From the NCBI GenBank assembly GCA_012837615.1, contig DUQX01000102.1:1-54519 (forward strand): a DNA stretch of 54,519 nt. Reading direction: 5' to 3'. Below, in pieces: positions 25,784 through 34,191 of the stretch. Every line of letters starts with the position of its first letter. The stretch's first letter is position 1. A program made the translations under genes and the position numbers. The notes under the pieces are model-generated. The model worked only from the letters and a program-made list of their open reading frames with translations, ran no database searches and was not told where the DNA came from. The DNA comes from Bacillota bacterium (GTDB lineage: Bacteria; Bacillota; Dethiobacteria; DTU022; UBA8154).

Positions 25784-26380
25784 ATGTTTTTTTCTCCTTC
25801 AATTACAAGATTGGTGGAAGTATTTCGACGCCTGCCGGGCATTGGGCCAAAAACGGCCCAGCGCCTGACCTTTTTTGTTTTATCCATGGGAAAGGAAGAA
25901 GTGCAGGAGATGGCCCGCGCTCTAGTGGAAGCGAAGCAGCGGGTAAGGCTTTGCTCCCGCTGTCGCAACCTCACCGAAGAAGAGCTCTGCTCCGTTTGCA
26001 GAGATGAGCGCCGCGACAAAACCCTGCTCTGCGTGATCCAGGAACCACGGGATATGATGGTGATTGAAAAGACCGGGCAGTACAGAGGGAGATATTTTAT
26101 CCTTCATGGGGCCCTCTCCCCGGTGGAAGGCATTGGCCCCAATGAATTAATGATTCCGCAGCTGCTGCGACTTATAGAGGATGAAAGGATTAAAGAGGTC
26201 GTTATTGCTACTAATCCCAACGTTGAAGGCGATGCCACGGCTTATTATATCGCCGATGCCGCCAGGCCTTTGGGGGTTAGGGTTACGCGAATTGGCTTCG
26301 GGCTGCCGGTGGGCGGAGACCTGGAATATGCCGACGAACTGACAATGACCCGTGCCCTGGAAAGCAGAAGAGTAATTTAA
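25784..26380 (+). CDS. recR: Recombination mediator protein RecR
   Basis: 198 residues, typical length. The helix-hairpin-helix segment is LPGIGPKTAQRL, then the four-Cys zinc finger (CSRCRNLTEEELCSVC) around 57-72, and the Toprim domain (LCVIQEPRDMMVIE..) with the Walker-like C-terminal GLPVGGDLEYADELT. RecR works with RecF/RecO to load RecA at gaps. ATG 25784 has AGTAGGT upstream. It is the last gene of dnaX-ybaB-recR; REP-like repeats begin right after its stop. Confidence 0.97.
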   Translation: MFFSPSITRLVEVFRRLPGIGPKTAQRLTFFVLSMGKEEVQEMARALVEAKQRVRLCSRCRNLTEEELCSVCRDERRDKTLLCVIQEPRDMMVIEKTGQYRGRYFILHGALSPVEGIGPNELMIPQLLRLIEDERIKEVVIATNPNVEGDATAYYIADAARPLGVRVTRIGFGLPVGGDLEYADELTMTRALESRRVI

Positions 26381-26386
26381 CAAGTC

Positions 26387-26580
26387 TAAAAACAAGTCTA
26401 GGGACGCAAGTCTAGCGCAAGTCTAGGGACGGTTCCTTGTCACGTTTTGCGAGGCACGGTCCGACAAGTCTACGACAAGTCTAGGGACGGTTCTGTTTCT
26501 TGCGTTGCGGGACGAGCTCAGGGGGCAAGCTTAGTCAAGGCAAGTTTACAAGGCAAGTTTCAGGACGGTTCCGTTTCTTG
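26387..26580 (+). repeat. Left REP-like cluster beside the RAYT transposase
   Basis: Several degenerate copies of CAAGTCTAGGGACGGTTC..TTTCTTGCG (best copy 26474-26503). The right flank carries the inverse (27460-27488). Units vary in length and are partly truncated, as REP arrays often are. Confidence 0.65.
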
Positions 26581-26637
26581 ACCTGTTATCATGGTTTAGT
26601 AATCTGTGGTTACAAGTTGCCAAATGGAGTGATTCGA

Positions 26638-27456
26638 ATGCCAAGAGTCGCTAGGTTAAAGGGTGAGTTTACAACATATCACATTATCTTGAGGGGCAAT
26701 GAAAAGAAAAACATTTTTCTTGATTCCATGGATAAACAAAAGTTTTTAGAGATTTTAGGAAAGGTAAGAAAAAAATATAATTTTCATATTTATGCTTACT
26801 GCCTGATGGACAATCATTTGCATCTAATTATTTATGACAATGGTAATGATATTTCCTCAATTATGAAGAGCTTAAATGTAAGCTATGCTATGTATTTTAA
26901 TAGAAGACACAAGAGGGTAGGGCACCTATTTCAAGATCGATTTAAAAGTGAAATAGTGGATGATGATACATACTTACTGGAATTAAGTAAATATATACAT
27001 AATAATCCTGTTAAGGCAGGCATGGTTACAGATGCTCTAAAGTATAAATGGAGCAGTTTTGCACACTATGTGGATGGGAATTCCAATGATAAGGGTGGCC
27101 TTTTGTCTACGTCAAAAATACTAGGTTTATTATCGAACAAACAATCTGTTGCTCAGAAGGAATATTATCAGTATGTTACGAACAAGGAAGAAAATACAGA
27201 ATTAACTCCAAGAAACGATTTTATTTCCGCTGAAGAAGAAAATAGAAATGAACTTTTATTAACTTATGCAAAGGAGAAAATTAGTAGTATTGCTCGAAAT
27301 AAAGGACTAACAGTTGAAGAATTAATAAACAATAAAAAAGACCGGGATGATGCAATTAAGGAATTAAGGGAAAATACCTCATTAAAGTTAAAGGAAATTG
27401 GGGAACTTTTAGGGGGATTAAGTGAATCTCAGGTGAGTAGAATTTTAAGACAATAA
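26638..27456 (+). CDS. REP-associated tyrosine transposase (RAYT, Y1/HUH family)
   Basis: 272 residues. The Y1_Tnp (IS200-like) domain has FHIYAYCLMDNHLHLII with the HLH metal-binding HUH element (about 60), and a YIHNNPVKAGM segment as in RAYT proteins. The C-terminal part (about 205-272) looks like a DnaA-like helix-turn-helix (LKEIGELLGGLSESQVSRIL). ATG 26638 follows TGGAG; the longer frame from 26500 would translate the repeat cluster. AT content is higher than in the neighbours, suggesting acquisition. It sits between recR and ywmB, splitting no gene. It likely acts on the GGGACGGTTC elements around it. Confidence 0.9.
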   Translation: MPRVARLKGEFTTYHIILRGNEKKNIFLDSMDKQKFLEILGKVRKKYNFHIYAYCLMDNHLHLIIYDNGNDISSIMKSLNVSYAMYFNRRHKRVGHLFQDRFKSEIVDDDTYLLELSKYIHNNPVKAGMVTDALKYKWSSFAHYVDGNSNDKGGLLSTSKILGLLSNKQSVAQKEYYQYVTNKEENTELTPRNDFISAEEENRNELLLTYAKEKISSIARNKGLTVEELINNKKDRDDAIKELRENTSLKLKEIGELLGGLSESQVSRILRQ

Positions 27457-27459
27457 AAA

Positions 27460-27622
27460 GCAAGAAACAGAACTGCCTCGGACTTGCCAAGGCAATAAAA
27501 AGCAAGAACAAGAGCTGCCCCCGGACTTGCCCGGGTGGGCGGCGGAAAGCGTGCCGGAGAACCGTCCCCGAACTTGCGAACTTGTGTGCCGGAGAACCGT
27601 CCCCGAACTTGTGCGCCTCATG
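27460..27622 (-). repeat. Right REP-like cluster beside the RAYT transposase
   Basis: Inverted copies of the left units: GCAAGAAACAGAACTGCC (27460-27477) running into GGACTTGCC (27480-27488), a second at about 27501-27530, and two near-identical GTGCCGGAGAACCGTCCCCG units (about 27551 and 27589). Together with the left cluster they flank the transposase in inverted orientation. Confidence 0.65.
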
Positions 27623-27676
27623 GTATAAAGTGTTTTTCTCCCGTCAATAATAAATTTAAAAAGGGAGGAAATTGCC

Positions 27677-28516
27677 ATGAGGCGCTTTTTATTATCAGCT
27701 ATTATTTTATCTGTCATCTGCGGTATTTTTTTTATGCATCCCGAGCAACATGCCCCAACTCAGGAGAACCCTTTCTTGACCCTCCAACATATAATGGAAT
27801 TGGCAGAGGCTTCTATTGTTGAAGGTGAGATTCATTACTGGGCTTCCCTGGGGCCATCCCCAAAAAATCTTTCCCTGGAAGATCTTGAATCCAGGGCGGA
27901 TGAACTCCTTGGTCGTATTGCCATTTTCGAAGAACCCGAAGAACCCAAAGAATTCAAAGAGCCCGAAGACCAAAAGGGATTTGCCCACGCTGTATATTAT
28001 TCCAAAGAATCCGTCGTAAAGGGCGGAAAAGATTCTTTTCCCGAATATATGGTGGTTGAAAGGGAGCAAGAACTGCAATCCGGGGCGCGCGCCAGGCTCT
28101 TGCTGCAGCAGATGGATGAGGACGGCCGGAAAACAATGCACCTGCTTCTTACCGTAACCCGGGAGGGAGAGATAGCGCCGCTAAGCGATCTGGTTTCCCG
28201 GATCCCGGCAGCCTTCAGGTCAGAAGCAGAGAACAGCAATCTTTCCTTCTGTCTGACAGGTCATATTGACGGGGAATTGCTTCCCGGGCAGATGGAACAA
28301 CTGGCCCGGGAGATTACCCGCGAAATCGGCGGGGATAAGGTACAAAGCGTTCAGGATGGGGGTATGGTAAGCGTTACCGGCTATACTCCGGATCTGGGAG
28401 ATTATTTAAAGGCGGAAAACCTGCGTATCAATCTCAACCTGGCTATGCGTTACGATGATTACCTTGGGAAAACCGTCATCTGGGCGGGAACTCCACTTAT
28501 CGCCGGGCAGTACTAA
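27677..28516 (+). CDS. ywmB: YwmB-family protein
   Basis: 279 residues with an N-terminal signal or membrane anchor (RRFLLSAIILSVICGIFFM). The body has the fold seen in YwmB of sporulating Firmicutes, ending LNLAMRYDDYLGKTVIWAGTPLI, a family hallmark. The function is unknown. A repetitive Pro/Glu-rich stretch (EEPEEPKEFKEPED near 85-98) is an insertion of low complexity. ATG 27677 has GGGAGGAAA upstream. It precedes murA, as in Bacillus. Confidence 0.9.
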   Translation: MRRFLLSAIILSVICGIFFMHPEQHAPTQENPFLTLQHIMELAEASIVEGEIHYWASLGPSPKNLSLEDLESRADELLGRIAIFEEPEEPKEFKEPEDQKGFAHAVYYSKESVVKGGKDSFPEYMVVEREQELQSGARARLLLQQMDEDGRKTMHLLLTVTREGEIAPLSDLVSRIPAAFRSEAENSNLSFCLTGHIDGELLPGQMEQLAREITREIGGDKVQSVQDGGMVSVTGYTPDLGDYLKAENLRINLNLAMRYDDYLGKTVIWAGTPLIAGQY

Positions 28517-28603
28517 CTTTTCGAGGACCCGGGAAATTGCAGTTTATCTTGCCTAAAAAAGCTGGGAAAATATTGAGCCACTTGCTCCAGCGGAGGTGTT
28601 TTT

Positions 28604-29866
28604 TTGGAAAGGATATTGGTTGAGGGGGGAATTCCGCTCATGGGCAGAATAAGGGTAAAAGGTGCAAAAAATGCGTGTCTGCCCATGATGGCTGCTTCGC
28701 TTTTAACTTCAGAAAGCGTGATCCTGGAAGATGTACCCGACCTGGAGGATGTCCGCACAATGTCTCGCCTTTTAAAAGCCCTTGGTGTAGAAGTATATCA
28801 TGATCGTAAAAACGAAAAAATTTTTTTGAATTCCCGCCGTTTGACTACCTCAACGGCTCCATTCGGCCCGGTGCGTCGCATGCGGGCTTCCTTTTTGGTT
28901 ATGGGTCCTTTGTTGGCAAGGGAAGGCCGCTCACGTGTTTCCTTCCCCGGAGGCTGCGCCATAGGGACGAGGCCCATAGACCTGCATCTCAAAGGGCTGG
29001 AGGTAATGGGGGCGCAGTTTACAATGGACGAGGGTTATATCGAAGCCGAAACGCCCCGCCTGCAGGGAGCTACCGTTTACCTGGACTATCCCAGCGTGGG
29101 AGCTACCGAAAATATCCTCATGGCCGCAGTCCTTGCCGAAGGGACTACCGTTATTGAAAATGCCGCCGCCGAGCCGGAGATTGTTGATCTCACCAACTTT
29201 TTGAACAGCCTGGGAGCCAGGATTATTGGTGCAGGGACGCCTCTTATTCGGGTTGAGGGTGTTACCTCCCTAAAAGGCGGACGTTACAGGGTTATCCCCG
29301 ATCGCATCGAAGCGGGTACTTTTATGGTTGCCGCTGCTATTAGCGGCGGAGACATAATCCTCGAAAACGTTATAACAGAGCATTTAACTGCGGTGATCGC
29401 CAAGCTCCAGGAAACAGGAGCGCTTATAGAAGAACCCCGGAAAGGGACGCTGCGCGTGAGATCCCGAGGGCGCCCCGAGCCGGTGGATATTAAAACCCTG
29501 CCTTATCCTGGTTTTCCCACAGATTTACAGCCCCAGTTTATGGCTCTGCTTTCTCTGGCCTATGGTACCAGCGTTATCACGGAGACAGTCTTCGAAAAGC
29601 GCTACATGCATGTAGCGGAAATAGCCCGCATGGGAGCAAAGATTCGCATCGAGGAGCGCTCGGCTATCGTTACCGGGCAACAGCTGCTGCAGGGGGCTGT
29701 AGTGCGTGCGCCCGATCTCCGGGGCGGGGCCGCCTTGGTGCTGGCGGCTCTTGCAGCAAGGGGTTTTTCAGAAATCAGAGGCGTTAGCCATATCCGGCGT
29801 GGTTACAGCCGCCTGGCCGGGCGCCTCAGGTCCCTGGGCGGAAGAGTCTATATCCTGCCATCCTGA
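28604..29866 (+). CDS. murA: UDP-N-acetylglucosamine 1-carboxyvinyltransferase MurA
   Basis: 420 residues, normal length. It transfers enolpyruvate from PEP to UDP-GlcNAc, the first step to muramic acid. KGAKNACLPMMAAS at the N-terminus contains the conserved Lys-Asn pair; the active-site Cys lies in PGGCAIGTRPIDLHL, the fosfomycin-sensitive type. The TDLQPQFMALL segment is also present. TTG 28604 follows GGAGGTG closely. The last 99 bp overlap the 3' end of spoIID on the other strand. Confidence 0.97.
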   Translation: MERILVEGGIPLMGRIRVKGAKNACLPMMAASLLTSESVILEDVPDLEDVRTMSRLLKALGVEVYHDRKNEKIFLNSRRLTTSTAPFGPVRRMRASFLVMGPLLAREGRSRVSFPGGCAIGTRPIDLHLKGLEVMGAQFTMDEGYIEAETPRLQGATVYLDYPSVGATENILMAAVLAEGTTVIENAAAEPEIVDLTNFLNSLGARIIGAGTPLIRVEGVTSLKGGRYRVIPDRIEAGTFMVAAAISGGDIILENVITEHLTAVIAKLQETGALIEEPRKGTLRVRSRGRPEPVDIKTLPYPGFPTDLQPQFMALLSLAYGTSVITETVFEKRYMHVAEIARMGAKIRIEERSAIVTGQQLLQGAVVRAPDLRGGAALVLAALAARGFSEIRGVSHIRRGYSRLAGRLRSLGGRVYILPS

Positions 29867-30883
29867 TAGGGGAAAATGTTCTACCTCCGTTCCCGGATAA
29901 TAGTGTTTTAAAATAGCGATAAAATCCTTTCCTTCTCCGGCCATCCCGTCAGCGCCGTACTGGCACATTCCCACTCCGTGGCCGTACCCCCTGGTGCTGA
30001 AGATGATTTTATCTCCCTCCGTCCTCCACTGGAAAAAGGTAGAGGGCAATCCCAGCAGATTGCGGACGTCCGTTCCTCTATATTTTTGTCCGGGTTTACC
30101 GATGTTCAGAAGCAGGTTGCGCCCGCTTTTACTCCGCTGGACCACCTCCATCAACGGGACGTTTCCCTCCGCTACCACCGGAATCGCTTCCCTTTCAGTT
30201 TTAAGTGCAGCCACGAACGATGCCAGATCCATCACTATTTCCTGCCTGTAGTGCGGCGAATGCCGGCAATAGTTGCACTCCACCCCCTGCAGGTAGAAAG
30301 CGCCTCCCCCGCTCCAAACATTTTCCGCATCTTCGGTCATTCCCCCACAGGTGGAATGATAAACTGCCGGGATAAGATTTCCCCCATATGTTAAGACGAG
30401 CCCGCCGGTTGAGCCAACCGCCTCCCGAATTTTCTCTAGGTAAGCAGTGGCCCCTGCAGAGGGCCATTTCTCCAGCGCCTGCCGATCGTTTTCCCAGCCC
30501 TGACAGCATGCAGCGTCCGTACATAGATCTGCCTCCGGATGATTGCGACAGCCTTCGCCTCCCAGGCTCAGGGCCTTCTGCAGTGTATAGGTGCGCGTAA
30601 TAACGGCCTGAGCCTTTAGGGCTTCCAGGTTAAAAGACGCGGGCATCTCTGCGGTTACTACGCCTGCAACGTACTCCTCCAGCTCCATTTCCTTGCTCTC
30701 GCCCGCGTTGGCCAGATATATTTTTAAAATAAATTTTTCTTCTAAGGCCTGGGGGACAGGCTCTATGCTTTCCACTCTTGCCTCCGCCTCAATGTCCCAT
30801 TTCCACCAGTTTTCCACCAGCATAGCCGGCAGAAGTATCAGCGCCAGGGCTAAACATAGTATATAAAGCAAAAAAGCCTTCAA
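29768..30883 (-). CDS. spoIID: Stage II sporulation protein D
   Basis: 371 residues: an N-terminal membrane anchor (AFLLYILCLALALILLPAML) then the lytic transglycosylase-like SpoIID domain, with EEYVAGVVTAEMPASFNLEALKAQAV (catalytic Glu in AEMP) and GYGHGVGMCQYGADGMA near the C-terminus. It degrades septal peptidoglycan during engulfment together with SpoIIM and SpoIIP. TTG 30883 with GGAGG five bases upstream is preferred over a far ATG at 30937 lacking a ribosome site. The gene is inverted relative to its neighbours and its last ~33 codons are antisense to murA. Confidence 0.95.
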   Translation of the reverse strand: MKAFLLYILCLALALILLPAMLVENWWKWDIEAEARVESIEPVPQALEEKFILKIYLANAGESKEMELEEYVAGVVTAEMPASFNLEALKAQAVITRTYTLQKALSLGGEGCRNHPEADLCTDAACCQGWENDRQALEKWPSAGATAYLEKIREAVGSTGGLVLTYGGNLIPAVYHSTCGGMTEDAENVWSGGGAFYLQGVECNYCRHSPHYRQEIVMDLASFVAALKTEREAIPVVAEGNVPLMEVVQRSKSGRNLLLNIGKPGQKYRGTDVRNLLGLPSTFFQWRTEGDKIIFSTRGYGHGVGMCQYGADGMAGEGKDFIAILKHYYPGTEVEHFPLSGWQDIDSSAQGPEAPGQAAVTTPDMANASDF

Positions 30884-30937
30884 TTTTTCCTCCGGGAAAC
30901 ATCGCTGATTTTTTCGGTTTAGATTTAATTCTGGCAA

Positions 30938-31230
30938 TTCTAATCAGAGGGATGATTTTGTTTTCCAGTATTGCATAAGATGAAAAATTATTTTTTGGCC
31001 GGGCAGTTACATTTTTATTAGATGGGCTTCACGTAAGCAAAGGGTTTTATTTTATTATTTTTATTAATTTAAAATCTTAAATATGAAAAATGAACAGGTC
31101 GTTATAAGCTTTCCCTCAAGGTTTCCTGCCGGGATTGCTTAGGCTTCCGGGTTTTCTGGCCCCTATCCAATTATTATTGTTTAAAACGCTTTTAATTTGG
31201 ACATAATATCCTTCAATGGAGGTGAAAACC
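30938..31230. other. Divergent spacer between spoIID and spoIIQ
   Basis: AT-rich; must carry promoters for both sporulation genes. I see no unambiguous sporulation sigma-factor consensus and no other gene. Confidence 0.4.
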
Positions 31231-32403
31231 ATGTCATTTTGGACAAAATGGAAAAATGCTTTGTTAAAACGGTTAAGCTTTTTCTGCAGAAAGGACAGGC
31301 ATGACAACAAGGGGGAAAACTCTTCTCCTGCAGCCGGAGGGCTAAATGCTTCTACTGGGGAAAGAAAAATATTGTTTTCAAAGCGCAATATTATCTTGTT
31401 GGGGGTGTATCTCGTTCTGGTGGGCCTCTTTCTTTCCCTGGCGGTTGTGCGCTGGGGCAAGGTCCCTTTCCTGGAGATTCCGGGTGTTAAAGAGGAGGGT
31501 GTTAAACGGGAGACGGAAGTTGAAAGGGAGATAGGAAATATCATACCAGGCGAGGGCACCAGGGATGAAGGGTACTTCTCGGGAGCAGCCGAAGGAGAAA
31601 TTTTAGTGGAAAAGCCGGCGGGTATAAAAGAAAATCATCTATTCTTAACGGAAGAAGAAGGATTGGACCCGGATGCGGGCAGCGAAAGCCTGTGGGACAA
31701 AGAAGCCGATCGGGAAGAAGAGGGAAGGGGAATACCGGAAGAAGATGATGGCTCTTTAGCTGTACAGGCTGTAGATTTTTCTTTGTTGGAGGCCGCCTCC
31801 CCTCTCCTGGAATGGTCTTTGCATAGTCCTTTTAACTCCTATAACCGTGAGGCGCTTCCCTCCGGGGGATTCCTGCACCGGTTTTCCCGGGGAGTTTATT
31901 TCAGGGCTACGCCTGGTGCTCCCGTTTCTGCGCTATGGGACGGTTATGTCGTTAAGACAGGCGGAGAGGATAGCCCGTACAGCAATTCCGTGTTAATCGA
32001 ACACGATGGCGGGTACACGAGCTACTATGGAAATCTGTGGGAGGTTTGGGTAGAGGAAGGCAGTTTTATTAACAGGGGAGAAAGTATCGGCCTCATGCCG
32101 CATAACTCTTCCCGGGAAACCGTAGCCGTAACTACATCTAAGGAAGATCAAGGCGGTAGGCCCCGGCAGGTGCCTCTGCGTACTATTTTGCGCGGTTACC
32201 GCGACGGGGAGATTGTCGAATTGTGGAGCAATGGGGGGGCGTGTTACGGTAGCGGAAACCAGCCAAACGCAGATGAAAAAACAGGAATAAAGAAAGCACA
32301 GGCCCCGTTGTTCCATGAGGAAAGCCCTCTTCTTTATCTAGAAGTGCGTTATAGGGGCAACAGTTTTCTGGATCCCCTCAAGTTCATCCCTGTGAGGAAT
32401 TAA
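31231..32403 (+). CDS. spoIIQ: SpoIIQ-like M23/LytM-fold sporulation protein
   Basis: 390 residues: cytosolic ~50 residues, one TM helix (IILLGVYLVLVGLFLSLAVV), a long acidic linker (about 90-190) and a C-terminal LytM fold (about 205-388). The fold is degenerate: the first metal-site motif reads HRFSRGVYF, lacking the usual Asp, and the final HxH motif reads LYLEV. So no active zinc site is likely, as in the scaffold-type SpoIIQ of Bacillus. SpoIIQ joins SpoIIIAH to form the channel around the forespore. ATG 31231 follows GGAGGTG. The position before spoIIID and mbl supports the name. The acidic linker is longer than usual. Confidence 0.85.
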   Translation: MSFWTKWKNALLKRLSFFCRKDRHDNKGENSSPAAGGLNASTGERKILFSKRNIILLGVYLVLVGLFLSLAVVRWGKVPFLEIPGVKEEGVKRETEVEREIGNIIPGEGTRDEGYFSGAAEGEILVEKPAGIKENHLFLTEEEGLDPDAGSESLWDKEADREEEGRGIPEEDDGSLAVQAVDFSLLEAASPLLEWSLHSPFNSYNREALPSGGFLHRFSRGVYFRATPGAPVSALWDGYVVKTGGEDSPYSNSVLIEHDGGYTSYYGNLWEVWVEEGSFINRGESIGLMPHNSSRETVAVTTSKEDQGGRPRQVPLRTILRGYRDGEIVELWSNGGACYGSGNQPNADEKTGIKKAQAPLFHEESPLLYLEVRYRGNSFLDPLKFIPVRN

Positions 32404-32455
32404 TTATGCATTTAACACATATAAATTTACAAATGCCAGTGAAGGGGGCGGCTCC

Positions 32456-32734
32456 ATGCAGGAATATATTCTACAAAGAGTAATGGAAATTTCTAATTAT
32501 ATCATGGAGACAGGCTTTACCGTACGGCAAACAGCCCAGGTTTTTGGGGTAAGTAAGAGTACGGTCCATAAAGATGTTACAGAACGCCTTCCGCAGATAA
32601 ATGAACATTTATTTCGGGAGGTGCGAAAAATACTGGAAAAAAACAAAGCAGAGCGTCACCTGCGTGGGGGCGAAGCTACCCGGCGCAAGTACCTTTATGA
32701 AGGAGAAATGAAGGAAAAGGCAGCCAATAAATAA
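32456..32734 (+). CDS. spoIIID: Sporulation transcriptional regulator SpoIIID
   Basis: 92 residues, standard length. Helix-turn-helix TVRQTAQVFGVSKSTVHKDVTERL (about 22-45) and a basic C-terminal helix around residues 62-77 match SpoIIID, the mother-cell DNA-binding regulator acting with sigma-E. ATG 32456 follows GGGGGCGG. It lies 52 bp after spoIIQ and before mbl, the conserved order. Confidence 0.97.
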   Translation: MQEYILQRVMEISNYIMETGFTVRQTAQVFGVSKSTVHKDVTERLPQINEHLFREVRKILEKNKAERHLRGGEATRRKYLYEGEMKEKAANK

Positions 32735-32895
32735 ATCTTCCCCAGAGCAACTTTAAAATAAATCTTCCCTTTAGCAACCTTGTTTAAAAAAGGAAAACTT
32801 GCCATGAATGGAGAATTAAATTATCTAATGGAATTTTTTACTCAGGAGGGGAATAATTCCAGTAACTATTCTGTAAAGGGGAGAGGTGCGATTTA

Positions 32896-33924
32896 ATGGC
32901 TTTTTTTACAGATATGGGCATTGACCTGGGGACAGCCACCGTACTGGTTTTTTTAAGAGGTAAAGGCATTGTTCTGCATGAGCCCTCCGTGGTAGCTATA
33001 GATCAACAGACAGGGAAAGTCCTGGCTGTTGGAACTGACGCTCAAAAGATGCTGGGCAGAACCCCCGGAAATATAATTGCTATTCGCCCCCTGCGGGAAG
33101 GTGTCATAGCTGATTTTGACGCTACTGAGGTTATGCTGAAGCATTTTATTTTCGAAGTATGCAAAAGGAGACATCTTTTCAGACCTCGCGTAGTAGTCTG
33201 CATACCTGCAGGGACTACTTCCGTAGAAAAGAAAGCGGTTATTGAAGCTGTTGCTAGGACAGGCGCAAAGGAAGCCTATCTCATCGAGGAGCCGCGCGCA
33301 GCAGCTTTAGGCGCGGGCTTGGATATATTCGAGCCCAGCGGGAACATGGTGGTAGATATTGGAGGAGGAACTACCGACATAGCCGTTCTTTCTATGAGTG
33401 AAACGGTGGTTTCGTGCAGTGTCCGCGTTGGCGGAGACAAGTTTGATGAAGCCCTCACCCGCTATCTTAAAAAAGAAAAAAATATCCTTATTGGTGAACG
33501 TTCTGCAGAAGCCTTAAAGAAAGAAATAGGTTCCGCCTACCGGGGAAGCCGTTCTTTAAAGGCGGAAGTTCGTGGCCGCGACATGGTTAGCGGTTTGCCC
33601 CGTTCCCTTGAAGTAACTACCGAAATGGTTCTGGAAGCTACCAGTGAACCCCTCTGGATAATAATCCAGGGTATCCGCCAGGTTTTGGAAAAAACTCCTC
33701 CTGAGCTGGCCGGGGATATATACGAAAAAGGAATCGTTGTTACCGGCGGCGGCGCTTTGCTGGATGGCCTGTGCAAAGTGATTGCCGAACAGACAGGCGT
33801 TCCCGTATATCTCGCGGATGATCCCGTTGCAAGTGTGGCTCTGGGAACCGGTAAAGCCCTGGAAGTCCTCGATCGCATATCCGGAACCCTTATTTCATCC
33901 AGGACACTCTCGGCAGCCCTGTGA
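32896..33924 (+). CDS. mbl: Rod-shape determining protein Mbl (MreB-like actin)
   Basis: 342 residues. Actin-fold nucleotide motifs: phosphate-1 DMGIDLGTATVLVF, connect-1 and phosphate-2 VVDIGGGTTDIAVLS, and adenosine motif GIVVTGGGALLDGL. It polymerises under the membrane to guide side-wall synthesis. The position behind spoIIID identifies it as the Mbl paralogue rather than MreB, which goes with mreCD. ATG 32896 with GAGAGGTGCG upstream. Confidence 0.95.
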   Translation: MAFFTDMGIDLGTATVLVFLRGKGIVLHEPSVVAIDQQTGKVLAVGTDAQKMLGRTPGNIIAIRPLREGVIADFDATEVMLKHFIFEVCKRRHLFRPRVVVCIPAGTTSVEKKAVIEAVARTGAKEAYLIEEPRAAALGAGLDIFEPSGNMVVDIGGGTTDIAVLSMSETVVSCSVRVGGDKFDEALTRYLKKEKNILIGERSAEALKKEIGSAYRGSRSLKAEVRGRDMVSGLPRSLEVTTEMVLEATSEPLWIIIQGIRQVLEKTPPELAGDIYEKGIVVTGGGALLDGLCKVIAEQTGVPVYLADDPVASVALGTGKALEVLDRISGTLISSRTLSAAL

Positions 33925-33993
33925 TCTCCGGCATCAGTGCACCTATATTGGCGTAGCTATGTCTTAATACGTTATTCTGGATTGAAGAAAGCA

Positions 33994-34072
33994 GAGGAAA
34001 TGAGATTGTCTGTAGTATAAGAGGAAATAGGATTATCCTAGTATAAGAAGAAAAGGGATTGTCTGTAGTATA
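33994..34072. repeat. Three tandem 26-27-bp repeats between mbl and dam
   Basis: Copies at 33994-34020, 34021-34046 and 34047-34072 follow GARGAAA-N3-GATTRTCY-N3-AGTATA. Copies 1 and 3 share GATTGTCTGTAGTATA exactly. They lie about 120 bp upstream of the dam start and could be regulatory or simple expansion. Confidence 0.7.
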
Positions 34073-34191
34073 CGTGGCATACATAAATAGTATAAGCGGC
34101 CGATTTGCCAAACATATGTACCTTCTTCTTTTTTCAGAAAATAAGGCGGGCAGCGATGTCCGTTCTTTCATTTGAGGGGAATAGGGGAATA

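Noticed and set aside
26500-26637. N-terminal extension of the RAYT protein from 26500
   Set aside because: It would translate the REP-like repeats; ATG 26638 has a ribosome site and starts at the conserved domain.
27535-27822. Frame of 95 codons overlapping the right REP cluster and ywmB
   Set aside because: Composed of repeat sequence and the ywmB start in another frame.
31231-32403. Active M23 peptidase
   Set aside because: Key metal-binding residues of the LytM motifs are replaced, and the neighbours point to the scaffold SpoIIQ.
33994-34072. CRISPR array
   Set aside because: Three abutting degenerate 26-bp units without spacers.
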